A DNA stretch of 20,503 bases from an uncultured bacterium (lineage in GTDB: Bacteria > Patescibacteriota > Minisyncoccia > Moranbacterales > GWC2-37-73): the NCBI GenBank assembly GCA_903866285.1, contig CAIPMZ010000088.1:1-20503 (forward strand), given 5' to 3'. Shown here in pieces: positions 6,972 through 14,668 of the stretch; the first letter of the stretch is position 1, and each line of letters begins with the position of its first letter. The notes under the pieces were generated by a model. It was not told the DNA's origin and did not search any database. It was given only the letters and a program-made list of their open reading frames with translations. Both the position numbers and the translations under genes were made by a program.

Positions 6972-7949
6972 TTATCTCCCTTGCACAAATAACTGGCCAA
7001 TTGACTGAATAATGTTATTATTTAAGTACAAAGTAACCATGAGCCCCACCGCAATCCAGGGTGAAAAAGGCTCATTTTTTTGAAGTTTAAACTTATTCAG
7101 CTCCTTTAATTTAAGTCGCTTTTTGATAAGGAATACCTGCCTCTCATCTAGCCCTTCAGCCCTTAAAGGGCCCAATTCTTTTAAAAATTCTTTCGAAAAA
7201 AAATTGGCTTCTTTTGCTGTTATTAATGGCAGAGTTCCAGCTTTTAAATCATCCATGGTTTCAACATAAAATTCTTTATCGGCAATATATTTTTTTATAA
7301 CAAGCATCGCGCCTAGCCAGCCAATGACAACTAATGAGGATGTTGTTATTGATCCCTGCCCTAAATTAAAAAGGTAAGGTATAACAATTAACGTTCCAAC
7401 TATCAGCAGGACGCTCCTACCGAAAGCAAGTGGCCTGATTTTCCTGATCAAGGTTATAAAAACACTAACCGTAAAAAAAGCTTTAAGTCTACCGGGGAAT
7501 CTACAGAGTAATTTTACCTCTTTACAAGTGAGACTAGCCAAATAGCCCAGTGAGCGTAAAAACAAAATACTATAGACACAAATAAAGATATTAGCCAAGA
7601 GCACTATCGACGGAAAGAATGGTACATAGCTTTTCCAATAGGAATGGAGCGGCAATAAAAAAGCAAACAAAGCAAATAATTTAGCGTCGCCAGCTGGCCA
7701 AAAAGCAGCCAGCCAAAATAGATACGCCACCGTCAGCGCTAAACAAAAATTTATTAAAACATCTCGCAGGTAAATAAGTTGAACAAGGCCAAATAAAAAG
7801 CCCACTAAAAATAAGAGACTACCGCTAAAAAACCCAATCAAAATGAGTCTATTTTTTATTTTCCTATGTTGAAAATCATCCCTAATTATAAAAAAACTAA
7901 GGATGCTAATAAGTGAAATAAAAAGAATATTCAAGAGTTCACTTTTCAT
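6972..7949 (-). CDS. A24 prepilin-peptidase-like membrane aspartic protease
   Basis: This 325-aa polytopic membrane protein has the two catalytic aspartates of the A24 (GXGD) family. D25 sits in D-D-F-Q-H-R-K-I-K-N-R, after the first membrane helix. D88 sits in P-A-G-D-A-K. The separation of about 63 residues is typical. The C-terminal E-P-F-S-P-W-I-A-V-G-L also fits the last helix of prepilin or preflagellin peptidases. A long cytoplasmic insertion (about 220-285) is unusual. Such enzymes cut type IV prepilin-like leaders after glycine at the inner membrane face. Its start overlaps the stop of the upstream rSAM gene by 11 bp, so it belongs to that cluster. A substrate with a prepilin-like leader is encoded at 18259-18501. 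Confidence 0.8.
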   Translation of the reverse strand: MKSELLNILFISLISILSFFIIRDDFQHRKIKNRLILIGFFSGSLLFLVGFLFGLVQLIYLRDVLINFCLALTVAYLFWLAAFWPAGDAKLFALFAFLLPLHSYWKSYVPFFPSIVLLANIFICVYSILFLRSLGYLASLTCKEVKLLCRFPGRLKAFFTVSVFITLIRKIRPLAFGRSVLLIVGTLIVIPYLFNLGQGSITTSSLVVIGWLGAMLVIKKYIADKEFYVETMDDLKAGTLPLITAKEANFFSKEFLKELGPLRAEGLDERQVFLIKKRLKLKELNKFKLQKNEPFSPWIAVGLMVTLYLNNNIIQSIGQLFVQGR

Positions 7950-8877
7950 TTTTTATTTTTTTAATAATCTCACGCCTGCTAACAAAAACTGGACCCAGCT
8001 CGGCAACAGCATAATAATTCCCCCTACCATAAAGTCCAGCACAAATATTATCAAGACTACACAAGGTGCAATTTTTAGTCTTTTCACTCTTCCATTCATT
8101 TTGGGTACTCTTACCTTTTTGGTCTAAAAAATAAACTGTTCTACCTTCCTGTTTAACTATTTTTCTAGTCTCAGTGCAGGCGAACTCAAAACCAGCCAGG
8201 TAGCAAAGCGGGACACGCTCGACTCGAAAAGTTTTCTGCTTTTCAGTCAAAATTTTTAAGGCGCGATGCAATTCTAATTCAAAATCGTGTAAGCGCGGGA
8301 CAACTTGCTGCGCATTTTCCGAAGCTCTGTTCATAAAAGGATCTAGATTATTAAAAACGAAATGCTGAACAAAGGGATACCGCACAACCAACCAGGCCAC
8401 TGTCCTTGACAAATGATCTGCATTAAGTTTGCTAATAGTGATATTAATATCAACCGTGATGCCCTTGAGCTGTTGCAAGTTATTAAGTGTTCTCAGAATA
8501 TTATCCAAGGAATCATCCTTCTTTGCGATAGTAGCTTGAATATCTTTTCGATATGAATAAATTGAAAGATGTAAATGCTGAAGGCCAGCGTCTTTCAAGG
8601 ATTTTGCATATTTAAAATCAGCCATTTTCTGACCATTGGTAATAATTCGAGAAAAAACCCCTTGCTCATGCGCATAAGAAATTAGTTCCGGCAGTTTTTC
8701 GTAGAGCGTTGGCTCACCCCCAGTAATAATGACCCCCTCCCCACCTTCGCTTTTAATTTCATCAATTTTTTCTTTAGCCTTTTTCAAGCTAAGTTTTTTT
8801 TCTGTCGGCGGATTTGAGCAAATGATACACTGCTGATTGCACTGCCGTGTTACTTGAAGATAACCCAATTTAGCCAT
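7939..8877 (-). CDS. Radical SAM protein, HxsC-like group (copy 4 of tandem array)
   Basis: This 312-aa rSAM enzyme has the Fe4S4-binding C13-x3-C17-x2-C20 in T-R-Q-C-N-Q-Q-C-I-I-C. T-G-G-E-P-T-L follows at about 56-62, and an I-T-N-G motif about 25 residues later. The distal part has V-P-L-C-Y-L-A-G-F-E and then C-T-L-C-S-L-D-N-I-C-A-G-L-Y, an auxiliary cluster-like Cys set. The S-N-P-P after the first cluster resembles HxsC-type enzymes, which carry S-Q-P-P there. rSAM enzymes of this shape modify peptide substrates. It overlaps the downstream peptidase gene by 11 bp and lies 18 bp after the preceding rSAM gene. Family placement is by eye. Confidence 0.85.
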   Translation of the reverse strand: MAKLGYLQVTRQCNQQCIICSNPPTEKKLSLKKAKEKIDEIKSEGGEGVIITGGEPTLYEKLPELISYAHEQGVFSRIITNGQKMADFKYAKSLKDAGLQHLHLSIYSYRKDIQATIAKKDDSLDNILRTLNNLQQLKGITVDINITISKLNADHLSRTVAWLVVRYPFVQHFVFNNLDPFMNRASENAQQVVPRLHDFELELHRALKILTEKQKTFRVERVPLCYLAGFEFACTETRKIVKQEGRTVYFLDQKGKSTQNEWKSEKTKNCTLCSLDNICAGLYGRGNYYAVAELGPVFVSRREIIKKIKNEK

Positions 8878-8895
8878 AATATTATCATTTATTGA

Positions 8896-9837
8896 TTATT
8901 TTGTAATCGGCTCAAATTCATCCCAGCCATAATGATCAGTATAACTTTTAAATATCCCCCCACAAACCTTCCCGTATAAACAGCTTTGGCATTTGGCCTC
9001 CTTACATTTCGGCAGTTCGTCTTCATATTCTTCACCTTTAACATCATTCCCAGAAACCCAGGCTCTTCGATTTCCCATAAGCTCAATTAAGCGCCAGGAA
9101 GAACACATGGGGATATCATTAATAGTTACATATTGTTTTTTAGTATCATCCTTAGAGAAAAACAATTCCCTATTTTTCTTAATAAGCTGTTCCATTTTTT
9201 TTGCAACCGCTCCATATCTCGGCATCAGCGCGAAAAAAAAGTTTTTCATCCCACCACAATTATATGGCCTCACCACCCCTAGCAAAATCTCATCGATAGA
9301 AAAGTTTTGCATAAGCTTAAGGAAATTCCCGATAAATTTATAATTCACTTTTGTAACAACGTGACTTACAATAATGCGAAATTTAAAATCACGCCTAAGT
9401 TCGGACAGATTCTTTAATCCTTGCGTCGTCTCCAGGAAACTTTTCTTACCTTGGGTCAACGTTTCATGCAATTTCGGCGTATGGCCGTGCAGGGAAACAA
9501 TGAATTCCGTAACGCCACTTTCAATAAGTTTGCGACAGAATTCTTTATCCCTATATTGCCGTCCGTTACTAATAACTGCTATTTCCAGAAAACCTTTTTT
9601 CTTTGCGTAGGCGATATACCTTGGTAACTCAGGGTTCAGCGTTGGCTCACCCCTGCCAAAGCCAATTTTTTTTATGTTTTGATGTTCGTCCATTTCATGG
9701 TACATATGGTCAGTCTTGATAAAGTTTTGCACCAACTGACGCCTTAACTCCTTATCAGATTCCATACAAAAAAGACAGGCGTTATTACAAGTATAGCCAA
9801 CACTTACGTGGAGGGTTTCAGTTTTTTTTGTTTTCAT
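8896..9837 (-). CDS. Radical SAM protein, HxsC-like group (copy 3 of tandem array)
   Basis: This 313-aa rSAM enzyme has C17-x3-C21-x2-C24 (G-Y-T-C-N-N-A-C-L-F-C) and G-R-G-E-P-T-L in place of the usual G-G-E-P, then I-S-N-G-R. A V-S-L-H-G-H-T-P-K-L-H-E-T-L-T stretch is typical of peptide-modifying rSAM enzymes of the HxsC type. The C-terminal part has I-P-M-C and then a cluster-like C-K-E-A-K-C-Q-S-C-L-Y-G-K-V-C-G-G, ending G-W-D-E-F-E-P-I-T. That ending is shared with the protein at 10983-11903 (G-W-D-E-F-K-P-V-T), so these two are the closest pair in the array. The neighbouring genes are only 2 bp upstream and 18 bp downstream, so they are co-transcribed. Confidence 0.85.
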   Translation of the reverse strand: MKTKKTETLHVSVGYTCNNACLFCMESDKELRRQLVQNFIKTDHMYHEMDEHQNIKKIGFGRGEPTLNPELPRYIAYAKKKGFLEIAVISNGRQYRDKEFCRKLIESGVTEFIVSLHGHTPKLHETLTQGKKSFLETTQGLKNLSELRRDFKFRIIVSHVVTKVNYKFIGNFLKLMQNFSIDEILLGVVRPYNCGGMKNFFFALMPRYGAVAKKMEQLIKKNRELFFSKDDTKKQYVTINDIPMCSSWRLIELMGNRRAWVSGNDVKGEEYEDELPKCKEAKCQSCLYGKVCGGIFKSYTDHYGWDEFEPITK

Positions 9838-9839
9838 AT

Positions 9840-10979
9840 TTAAATTACTGACTTAACTATCGAAAATCCCTTTTTCTTAACATCCTCTATCCAAGCACCT
9901 TCACAAACTTTTACATAGTTACACTTTTTACAACGCAGGCTTTTCACAAAATAGCGATGTTTAAGATAAAAATCCGTAAAATTTTCCAGCGTAAAATTTT
10001 TGTCTAATTTAAAAATTCTACTTTTTTTCTTTTTCACTAAATCAGTCTTCAAGCAAATGGGTTCGAGCTTTCCATTTATTTTTTTCTTTTTCAATAATTC
10101 GTCAAGATCAATACAATAATTTTGCATAAAACAATACTGGCAGCGCTCTCCCTTGCAAAATAGCTGAACACCTTTTTCAATAAGACGCTTAAATTCCGAT
10201 TGCATTCCAAGCACTTCGTCGCTAATTTTAATTGGATCTTGAATGAGATCTTCAAAACCTTCTAGATATTGCGCTGGTAAGCGATTAGTCCAAATAAATA
10301 AATCCTTGTTTTTTGAAAGTGCAAAAGCCCGACTGAGATATTTTTGCGCTTTTTCAGGAGCAAAGAAAAGTTTTTTTCGATTTTCCCAGGCACTGCCAAA
10401 AGGAATTGGATAGAGTAGATCAAATTCGCTAACCCCGAGCTTGATAAAAAATTGGAGGGTTTCTCTAAGTTTTTTATAATTTATTTTATTGATCACAATA
10501 TCTACACTGACGATAAATCCTTGCTGCTGAGCATTCAGCAATCCCTGTAGCGCTTGTTTATAACTCCCCCGAACTCCTGTCAGTTCCTCAAACTCTTTTT
10601 CAAGGTGACTATGCAGCGAAAGGGTTACCTCATCCAAGCCAGCTTGTTTTAAATCAGCTGCAAATTTCTTATAAGCCAACATTCTCCCGTTGGTAATAAT
10701 TTGGACATGCTGATAACCCAGGGCTTTGGCTTTGCTAATAATTTTAACTAATTCGGGATGGACAGTTGGATCGCCGCCAGAAATAACAACCCGTTTAATC
10801 CCCTCGCTAAGACCCCTTTTTAAATCAAGGACAATTGCTGCCATTGAAAAAATTGAACCATTTTGATTTTCTCGATCCAGACAAAAAAGACAACTGTTAT
10901 TACAAGCGCGAGTTATCCGCACCCAGTGCCGCTTTTGTTGAGAGGCTAGTTTTTTAATTGTTTCTCGGTCTTTAACCAT
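9840..10979 (-). CDS. Radical SAM protein, HxsC-like group, with extended double-Cys C-terminus (copy 2)
   Basis: This 379-aa rSAM enzyme has C26-x3-C30-x2-C33 (R-A-C-N-N-S-C-L-F-C), S-G-G-D-P-T-V in place of G-G-E-P-T, and I-T-N-G-R. It is 65-75 residues longer than its three neighbours. After the first C-terminal Cys set (C-K-G-E-R-C-Q-Y-C-F-M-Q-N-Y-C) a Lys-rich linker leads to a second set (C-K-K-C-N-Y-V-K-V-C-E-G). It could therefore bind an extra auxiliary cluster. The Cys found in the siblings' L-P-x-C motif is absent here (L-P-A-Q-Y-L-E-G-F-E). It lies 3 bp after the upstream rSAM gene. It may act on a different residue or serve as a partner subunit; that is speculation. Confidence 0.85.
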   Translation of the reverse strand: MVKDRETIKKLASQQKRHWVRITRACNNSCLFCLDRENQNGSIFSMAAIVLDLKRGLSEGIKRVVISGGDPTVHPELVKIISKAKALGYQHVQIITNGRMLAYKKFAADLKQAGLDEVTLSLHSHLEKEFEELTGVRGSYKQALQGLLNAQQQGFIVSVDIVINKINYKKLRETLQFFIKLGVSEFDLLYPIPFGSAWENRKKLFFAPEKAQKYLSRAFALSKNKDLFIWTNRLPAQYLEGFEDLIQDPIKISDEVLGMQSEFKRLIEKGVQLFCKGERCQYCFMQNYCIDLDELLKKKKINGKLEPICLKTDLVKKKKSRIFKLDKNFTLENFTDFYLKHRYFVKSLRCKKCNYVKVCEGAWIEDVKKKGFSIVKSVI

Positions 10980-10982
10980 TTT

Positions 10983-11903
10983 TTACTTTTTTCCTGTCAC
11001 GGGTTTAAATTCATCCCAACCGAAAGCCTGGGGATATTCCTTCCAGGGACCTTCGCAAATATTATTATAAAGACATTGCTCACATTTTGGGCCCTTAGCT
11101 TTATCCTCATTAATGCGCATTTTTTTATAATCTTCAATCACGTTGATTTGATCAAAAATCTTTATATCTGGCATTATAGTTTCTGAAATACTACTTTCAT
11201 AGCCCTTTAGAATACAAAAAGGTAGTCCCTCTGTCATGACCCTTGTCTTTAGCACCCTGCCAATATCAATCGCCTTTTTCAGATAAGGGGCGACCATTTC
11301 TGCCCTAGCCACAACTGAATCAAAGTTATTTCCAGCAGCCCCCACCGCGTGCACAAAAGCAAATTGAATCTGATCAACATTCAGACCAATTAAAACCTTC
11401 GCAATTTCTGGCAAGTGTCGATAGTTAGATTTCGTAATCACAGTATTGGTGATAACTTTTTGCTGCAGCTTCTTTAGTGTCCTGATTCCAGCTACAATCT
11501 GACGAAAGCTTTCAGCGCCAGTAAGATAATTATGGAGCTCCGCCGTGTGTCCATGCAGCGCTAAGGCAAACTCATTAGCCCCAGCCTTAACTATATCTTT
11601 GCAAAACTGCTCGTAAACAAACATTCGACCATTCGATTGAATTTGAATAGTTTTAAAACCAACCTTTTTTGCCACCGCCACCAATTCAATTAAATCCTTT
11701 CTAATCGTAGGCTCCCCACCCGTAAAAACGATAGTATCACAACCCCGCTTAGCCTTTTTAATAATCTCGATCAATTCACTTGTGCTTTTATTGCCAAATT
11801 TCTTTTTTTCTGGCCCTTGCACGCAAAAAAGACAATTATTATTGCACAGAAACCCAGTTTTAAGATCAGCTTTTTTCATATTTTTTGGATAATTTTTTTT
11901 CAA
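10983..11903 (-). CDS. Radical SAM protein, HxsC-like group (copy 1), TTG start
   Basis: This 306-aa rSAM enzyme has C20-x3-C24-x2-C27 (F-L-C-N-N-N-C-L-F-C), T-G-G-E-P-T-I and I-Q-S-N-G-R. A-L-H-G-H-T-A-E-L-H-N-Y-L-T follows, then G-L-P-F-C-I-L-K-G-Y-E and the terminal Cys set C-E-Q-C-L-Y-N-N-I-C-E-G. It ends G-W-D-E-F-K-P-V-T. The start is probably TTG at 11903: AAGGAGG lies 5 nt before it, and the codon directly abuts the stop of the upstream gene (TAATTG), which implies tight translational coupling. An in-frame ATG eight codons in (M9) is the alternative. The catalytic role is inferred from the family, and its substrate is most likely the peptide encoded in this cluster. Confidence 0.85.
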   Translation of the reverse strand: MKKNYPKNMKKADLKTGFLCNNNCLFCVQGPEKKKFGNKSTSELIEIIKKAKRGCDTIVFTGGEPTIRKDLIELVAVAKKVGFKTIQIQSNGRMFVYEQFCKDIVKAGANEFALALHGHTAELHNYLTGAESFRQIVAGIRTLKKLQQKVITNTVITKSNYRHLPEIAKVLIGLNVDQIQFAFVHAVGAAGNNFDSVVARAEMVAPYLKKAIDIGRVLKTRVMTEGLPFCILKGYESSISETIMPDIKIFDQINVIEDYKKMRINEDKAKGPKCEQCLYNNICEGPWKEYPQAFGWDEFKPVTGKK

Positions 11904-12815
11904 TTAAACCTCCTTGCCCAGGAGTGTTACGTAAAAGGTTAAGACCCCCTGCTCTATTGCAATAACCTCAAGCTCACCATTAACCCCATTAATCAGGTTA
12001 GCAATTTCTACGCCAACCAAGGCGCTATCACAGCTAAGCTCAGAGAAGGCTTCTAAAAATTTTGCCTTAACTTCTGGATGAACCTCTATTTTTTTAGAAA
12101 CTAATTTATTTTTAATATAACGCTCCATTACATCAAAATAATCCAGTTTATTTTTAGCGTTTAACCATTTAAAAATAGCAATATCTTTTTTCGAAAAACC
12201 ACTAACCTTCAAGGCTGACTTCTTGCTATAGGGATAGTATAGTTTAAATTCATCCCTGAGGCCATTTTTATCAAAGGAAAGACCTAGCAAAACTATCTCT
12301 TGATCTCTTACTGGAATATCTATTTTATTATAAAGCAAGAAAAGTTTTAAAAAATTTGAAGCTATTTTTACGTTTTTTTTATTTAGTTCATAAAAATTTA
12401 TATAAAGTTTCAAGAAGATATCCCCGTTATTATATTCAATCCCAATATAAAGAGGTGCGCTGTAAACCTTTTTCAATACACTAAGTATATGCTCACAATT
12501 AAAATCTGGACAAATGCTTGCTAATAAGCTTTTAATTAAAATAATTCTATGCTCATAAGTCTGCGAATCCCTATTGTTGCCCTCGTAGTTAACAATTCTA
12601 AAGGAATTGTCCAACTCAGCTTTCTTTACTTTAACTGAAAATTCAAAACGAGTTTCATTTTTAAGATCAGCCTTAACTAGCTCTTTCAGGAGTAGCATTA
12701 TCCTCATTTTCTCAGCTTTCCTACAATTCGCGCGAGTCAATAAGTAATCAATTTTAGCACTTAATTTTTTTAATGACATATTTTGAAACTTTAATCCAGG
12801 CTTTATAAAACTCAT
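11904..12815 (-). CDS. Barrel-like protein with repeated K-x-Y hairpins (possible ABBA prenyltransferase-like), copy 2
   Basis: This 303-aa protein belongs to no family I can name with certainty. It has alternating helices and beta-hairpins whose second strand ends in K-L-Y: P-L-Y-I-G-I-E-Y-N-N-G to K136-L-Y138, and L-L-G-L-S-F-D-K-N-G to K191-L-Y193. An earlier R-F-E-F-S-V hairpin ends R-I-V-N-Y (73-77), and the last strand is V-L-T-F-Y-V-T. This tandem arrangement recalls ABBA-fold prenyltransferases (DMATS and cyanobactin LynF/PatF types), where K-x-Y repeats bind pyrophosphate and shield the carbocation. It resembles the protein at 13874-14668. The start at 12815 is backed by GGAGG 7 nt upstream and overlaps the upstream SPASM gene by 62 bp. 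Function is a hypothesis. Confidence 0.7.
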   Translation of the reverse strand: MSFIKPGLKFQNMSLKKLSAKIDYLLTRANCRKAEKMRIMLLLKELVKADLKNETRFEFSVKVKKAELDNSFRIVNYEGNNRDSQTYEHRIILIKSLLASICPDFNCEHILSVLKKVYSAPLYIGIEYNNGDIFLKLYINFYELNKKNVKIASNFLKLFLLYNKIDIPVRDQEIVLLGLSFDKNGLRDEFKLYYPYSKKSALKVSGFSKKDIAIFKWLNAKNKLDYFDVMERYIKNKLVSKKIEVHPEVKAKFLEAFSELSCDSALVGVEIANLINGVNGELEVIAIEQGVLTFYVTLLGKEV

Positions 12816-13815
12816 GATAAACCTCCAGCGGTTCGTTAAATGAGCCGCCTTTCGACCAATTCCAGAAATGGCAACTCAGGCATTTATTATTTTGCTTCTT
12901 GAAAAAATCCGCTCTTTCAAGTAAGCGCTGGATTGTTTCAACATTTACATTGCCCATACAAAAAGCTTCTTTCCCGCCTTCATTACAACTAGCGAAAGCA
13001 TAGCAGGGATATATCTTCCCATCAATACCCACCCCCAAAAGTTCCTCCCCTGCCTTACAACTCAAGGTATCTTTGAGCTTCGCCGCTTTAAGTAGATAAT
13101 AATCAGCTGGCTGGTCTTCATGAGGAGATATATTGAGATATCTCTTCTTTTTATAATTTCTAATAAAAATATCACCCACAAGAAATAACTGCTTTTCAAA
13201 TTCTAGCGTAGCCTCGCTATTCCAATTATTTTCTGTACTGATTGCGGGCCTAAGATTAAAACGCACATTTTTCCCATAGAAACCCTGCGCTACTAGATAA
13301 TTTATTGATTCACTTAAATATTTCACGGTTTCAGGGCTGATGCTGATTATTATTTCAATTTTTCTGAGTAGCTTACGATAAGTTGCCAACAATGCCAGTT
13401 TCCCCCTGAGCTTATCGAAACTTCCCTTCCCATTGCTGGTCACGCGATTAGCATCTTGTGCCTCCCTTATTCCATCAATGCTGATCGAGGGAGAAATATT
13501 ATGCCTGACAAAATATTCCAATCTTTTCTTGGTAAGCAAGAGACCATTTGTAGCAATATCAAATTTATTAACTTTATACTTCTTCTCAGCATAAACTACA
13601 ATCCTTTCCACCAAACGCCATTCCATAAGTGATTCTCCACCAAAAATGCCTATTGCGCCTATTTTAACATTTTCAGAGGAAAAAGCGAAGTCGATAGCCT
13701 TCATAGCAATTTGCCAAGCCATTGTTCGATCTCTTTTTTTTACATAACAATATTTGCAATGTAAATTGCATTTATCGGTAATGTGTAGTGAGTATAATCT
13801 AATAAAGGTATTCAT
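12754..13815 (-). CDS. Radical SAM/SPASM peptide maturase
   Basis: This 353-aa enzyme has C16-x3-C20-x2-C23 (T-D-K-C-N-L-H-C-K-Y-C-Y), F-G-G-E-S-L in place of G-G-E-P-L, A-T-N-G-L-L and S-I-S-I-D-G. A C-terminal SPASM region (about 255-335) follows: C-K-A-G ... G-I-D-G-K-I-Y-P-C-Y-A, C-M-G-N-V and C-L-S-C-H-F-W-N-W. It can therefore bind auxiliary Fe-S clusters. SPASM enzymes of this class form cross-links or other side-chain changes on ribosomal peptides. The gene overlaps the following barrel-like gene by 62 bp, and the same SPASM-plus-barrel order recurs at 15770-13874. The module therefore looks duplicated. The start is ATG, with weak GAG upstream. Confidence 0.88.
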   Translation of the reverse strand: MNTFIRLYSLHITDKCNLHCKYCYVKKRDRTMAWQIAMKAIDFAFSSENVKIGAIGIFGGESLMEWRLVERIVVYAEKKYKVNKFDIATNGLLLTKKRLEYFVRHNISPSISIDGIREAQDANRVTSNGKGSFDKLRGKLALLATYRKLLRKIEIIISISPETVKYLSESINYLVAQGFYGKNVRFNLRPAISTENNWNSEATLEFEKQLFLVGDIFIRNYKKKRYLNISPHEDQPADYYLLKAAKLKDTLSCKAGEELLGVGIDGKIYPCYAFASCNEGGKEAFCMGNVNVETIQRLLERADFFKKQNNKCLSCHFWNWSKGGSFNEPLEVYHEFYKAWIKVSKYVIKKIKC

Positions 13816-13873
13816 AATCTCGCATAAATTTTAATTTTAATCAAGTTGTCTATCCAACTAAGCTTGGGGATAA

Positions 13874-14668
13874 TTATCTAAAATAGAAACTTTTTTTTCC
13901 ATTTTCAGTGCACAAATACGAGACTTTCATTTTATTTTTAATAATATCTTTTTCCAAAAAAATAGGCACCGCAATAAACTTTTTTCTCATAAATTTCTCC
14001 ATTTCAATTCCCCCTGGAATCCGGCACCAAGCTTTTCTTGAAACAATCTTCCCCTCTTTTGTAAATCTTAACAAGGTTCCATTGTCTTTCATGCTTAAAG
14101 GATACAGTTTTAACGCGGCTTCTCCATTTGGTACAAAATCGAGAGCAATTGCATCTAACTTAACCTCCCTATTATTTTCCAACTTAAAACCAAGCGTATC
14201 CAAAAAAAGATCCAATGGAAAATCTTTTCCATTTATGCCCAAATACAATTTTATTTTAATATTTCCAGTAACATCACAAGCTAAGCCAAACTGCAGAGGA
14301 AAACACCTATTTCTTCCTACAAAAAATAACAACTTTGAAAGAATATCTTTCTCAACCTTCACTTTATTTTCCTGGCTAATCATTTTCATAGCTAGTGAAA
14401 TTTTTTTTATTCTTTCTGCAAAAAAATTATTTTCCTCGTTATATTCCTGGAGATAGAGATGATTAAACCTTATTCGCTCCTCTCCCTCAATAAATGAAAA
14501 CTCAAATTCTTGCCTTCCATCCCCTGACATCCATAAGCCAGTTAATAAATCCATCAAAAAATCACTGCCTGGAATTCCCCATTTTACTGATAACAATGCA
14601 ATAAGATACTTTGCTTTTTTTAAATTCATAAATTTATTCAAAAATTCTTTTCTTGGCTTGACCCACAT
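13874..14668 (-). CDS. Barrel-like protein with repeated K-x-Y hairpins (possible ABBA prenyltransferase-like), copy 1
   Basis: This 264-aa protein is a divergent paralogue of the one at 11904-12815. It shows the same plan: E-F-E-F-S-F hairpin ending H-L-Y (70-72), P-L-Q-F-G-L-A-C-D-V-T-G to K140-L-Y142, A-I-A-L-D-F-V-P-N-G to K187-L-Y189, and a last hairpin ending K-V-S-Y (248-251). Repeated hairpins with K-x-Y ends suggest an ABBA (prenyltransferase) barrel, but this rests on pattern, not alignment. The ATG used here overlaps the upstream SPASM stop by 35 bp. An internal ATG (M14, about 14629), 4 nt after that stop, gives an N-terminus M-N-L-K-K that matches the paralogue's M13-S-L-K-K and may be the true start. 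It has no rSAM or Fe-S motif. Confidence 0.65.
   Translation of the reverse strand: MWVKPRKEFLNKFMNLKKAKYLIALLSVKWGIPGSDFLMDLLTGLWMSGDGRQEFEFSFIEGEERIRFNHLYLQEYNEENNFFAERIKKISLAMKMISQENKVKVEKDILSKLLFFVGRNRCFPLQFGLACDVTGNIKIKLYLGINGKDFPLDLFLDTLGFKLENNREVKLDAIALDFVPNGEAALKLYPLSMKDNGTLLRFTKEGKIVSRKAWCRIPGGIEMEKFMRKKFIAVPIFLEKDIIKNKMKVSYLCTENGKKSFYFR

Noticed and set aside
13908..14456. Long open frame on the plus strand (182 codons) opposite the barrel-like gene
   Set aside because: It lies wholly inside a minus-strand gene with a coherent domain pattern. Its translation is Phe/Ser/Ile-rich with no motif, as expected for antisense of AT-rich coding DNA.
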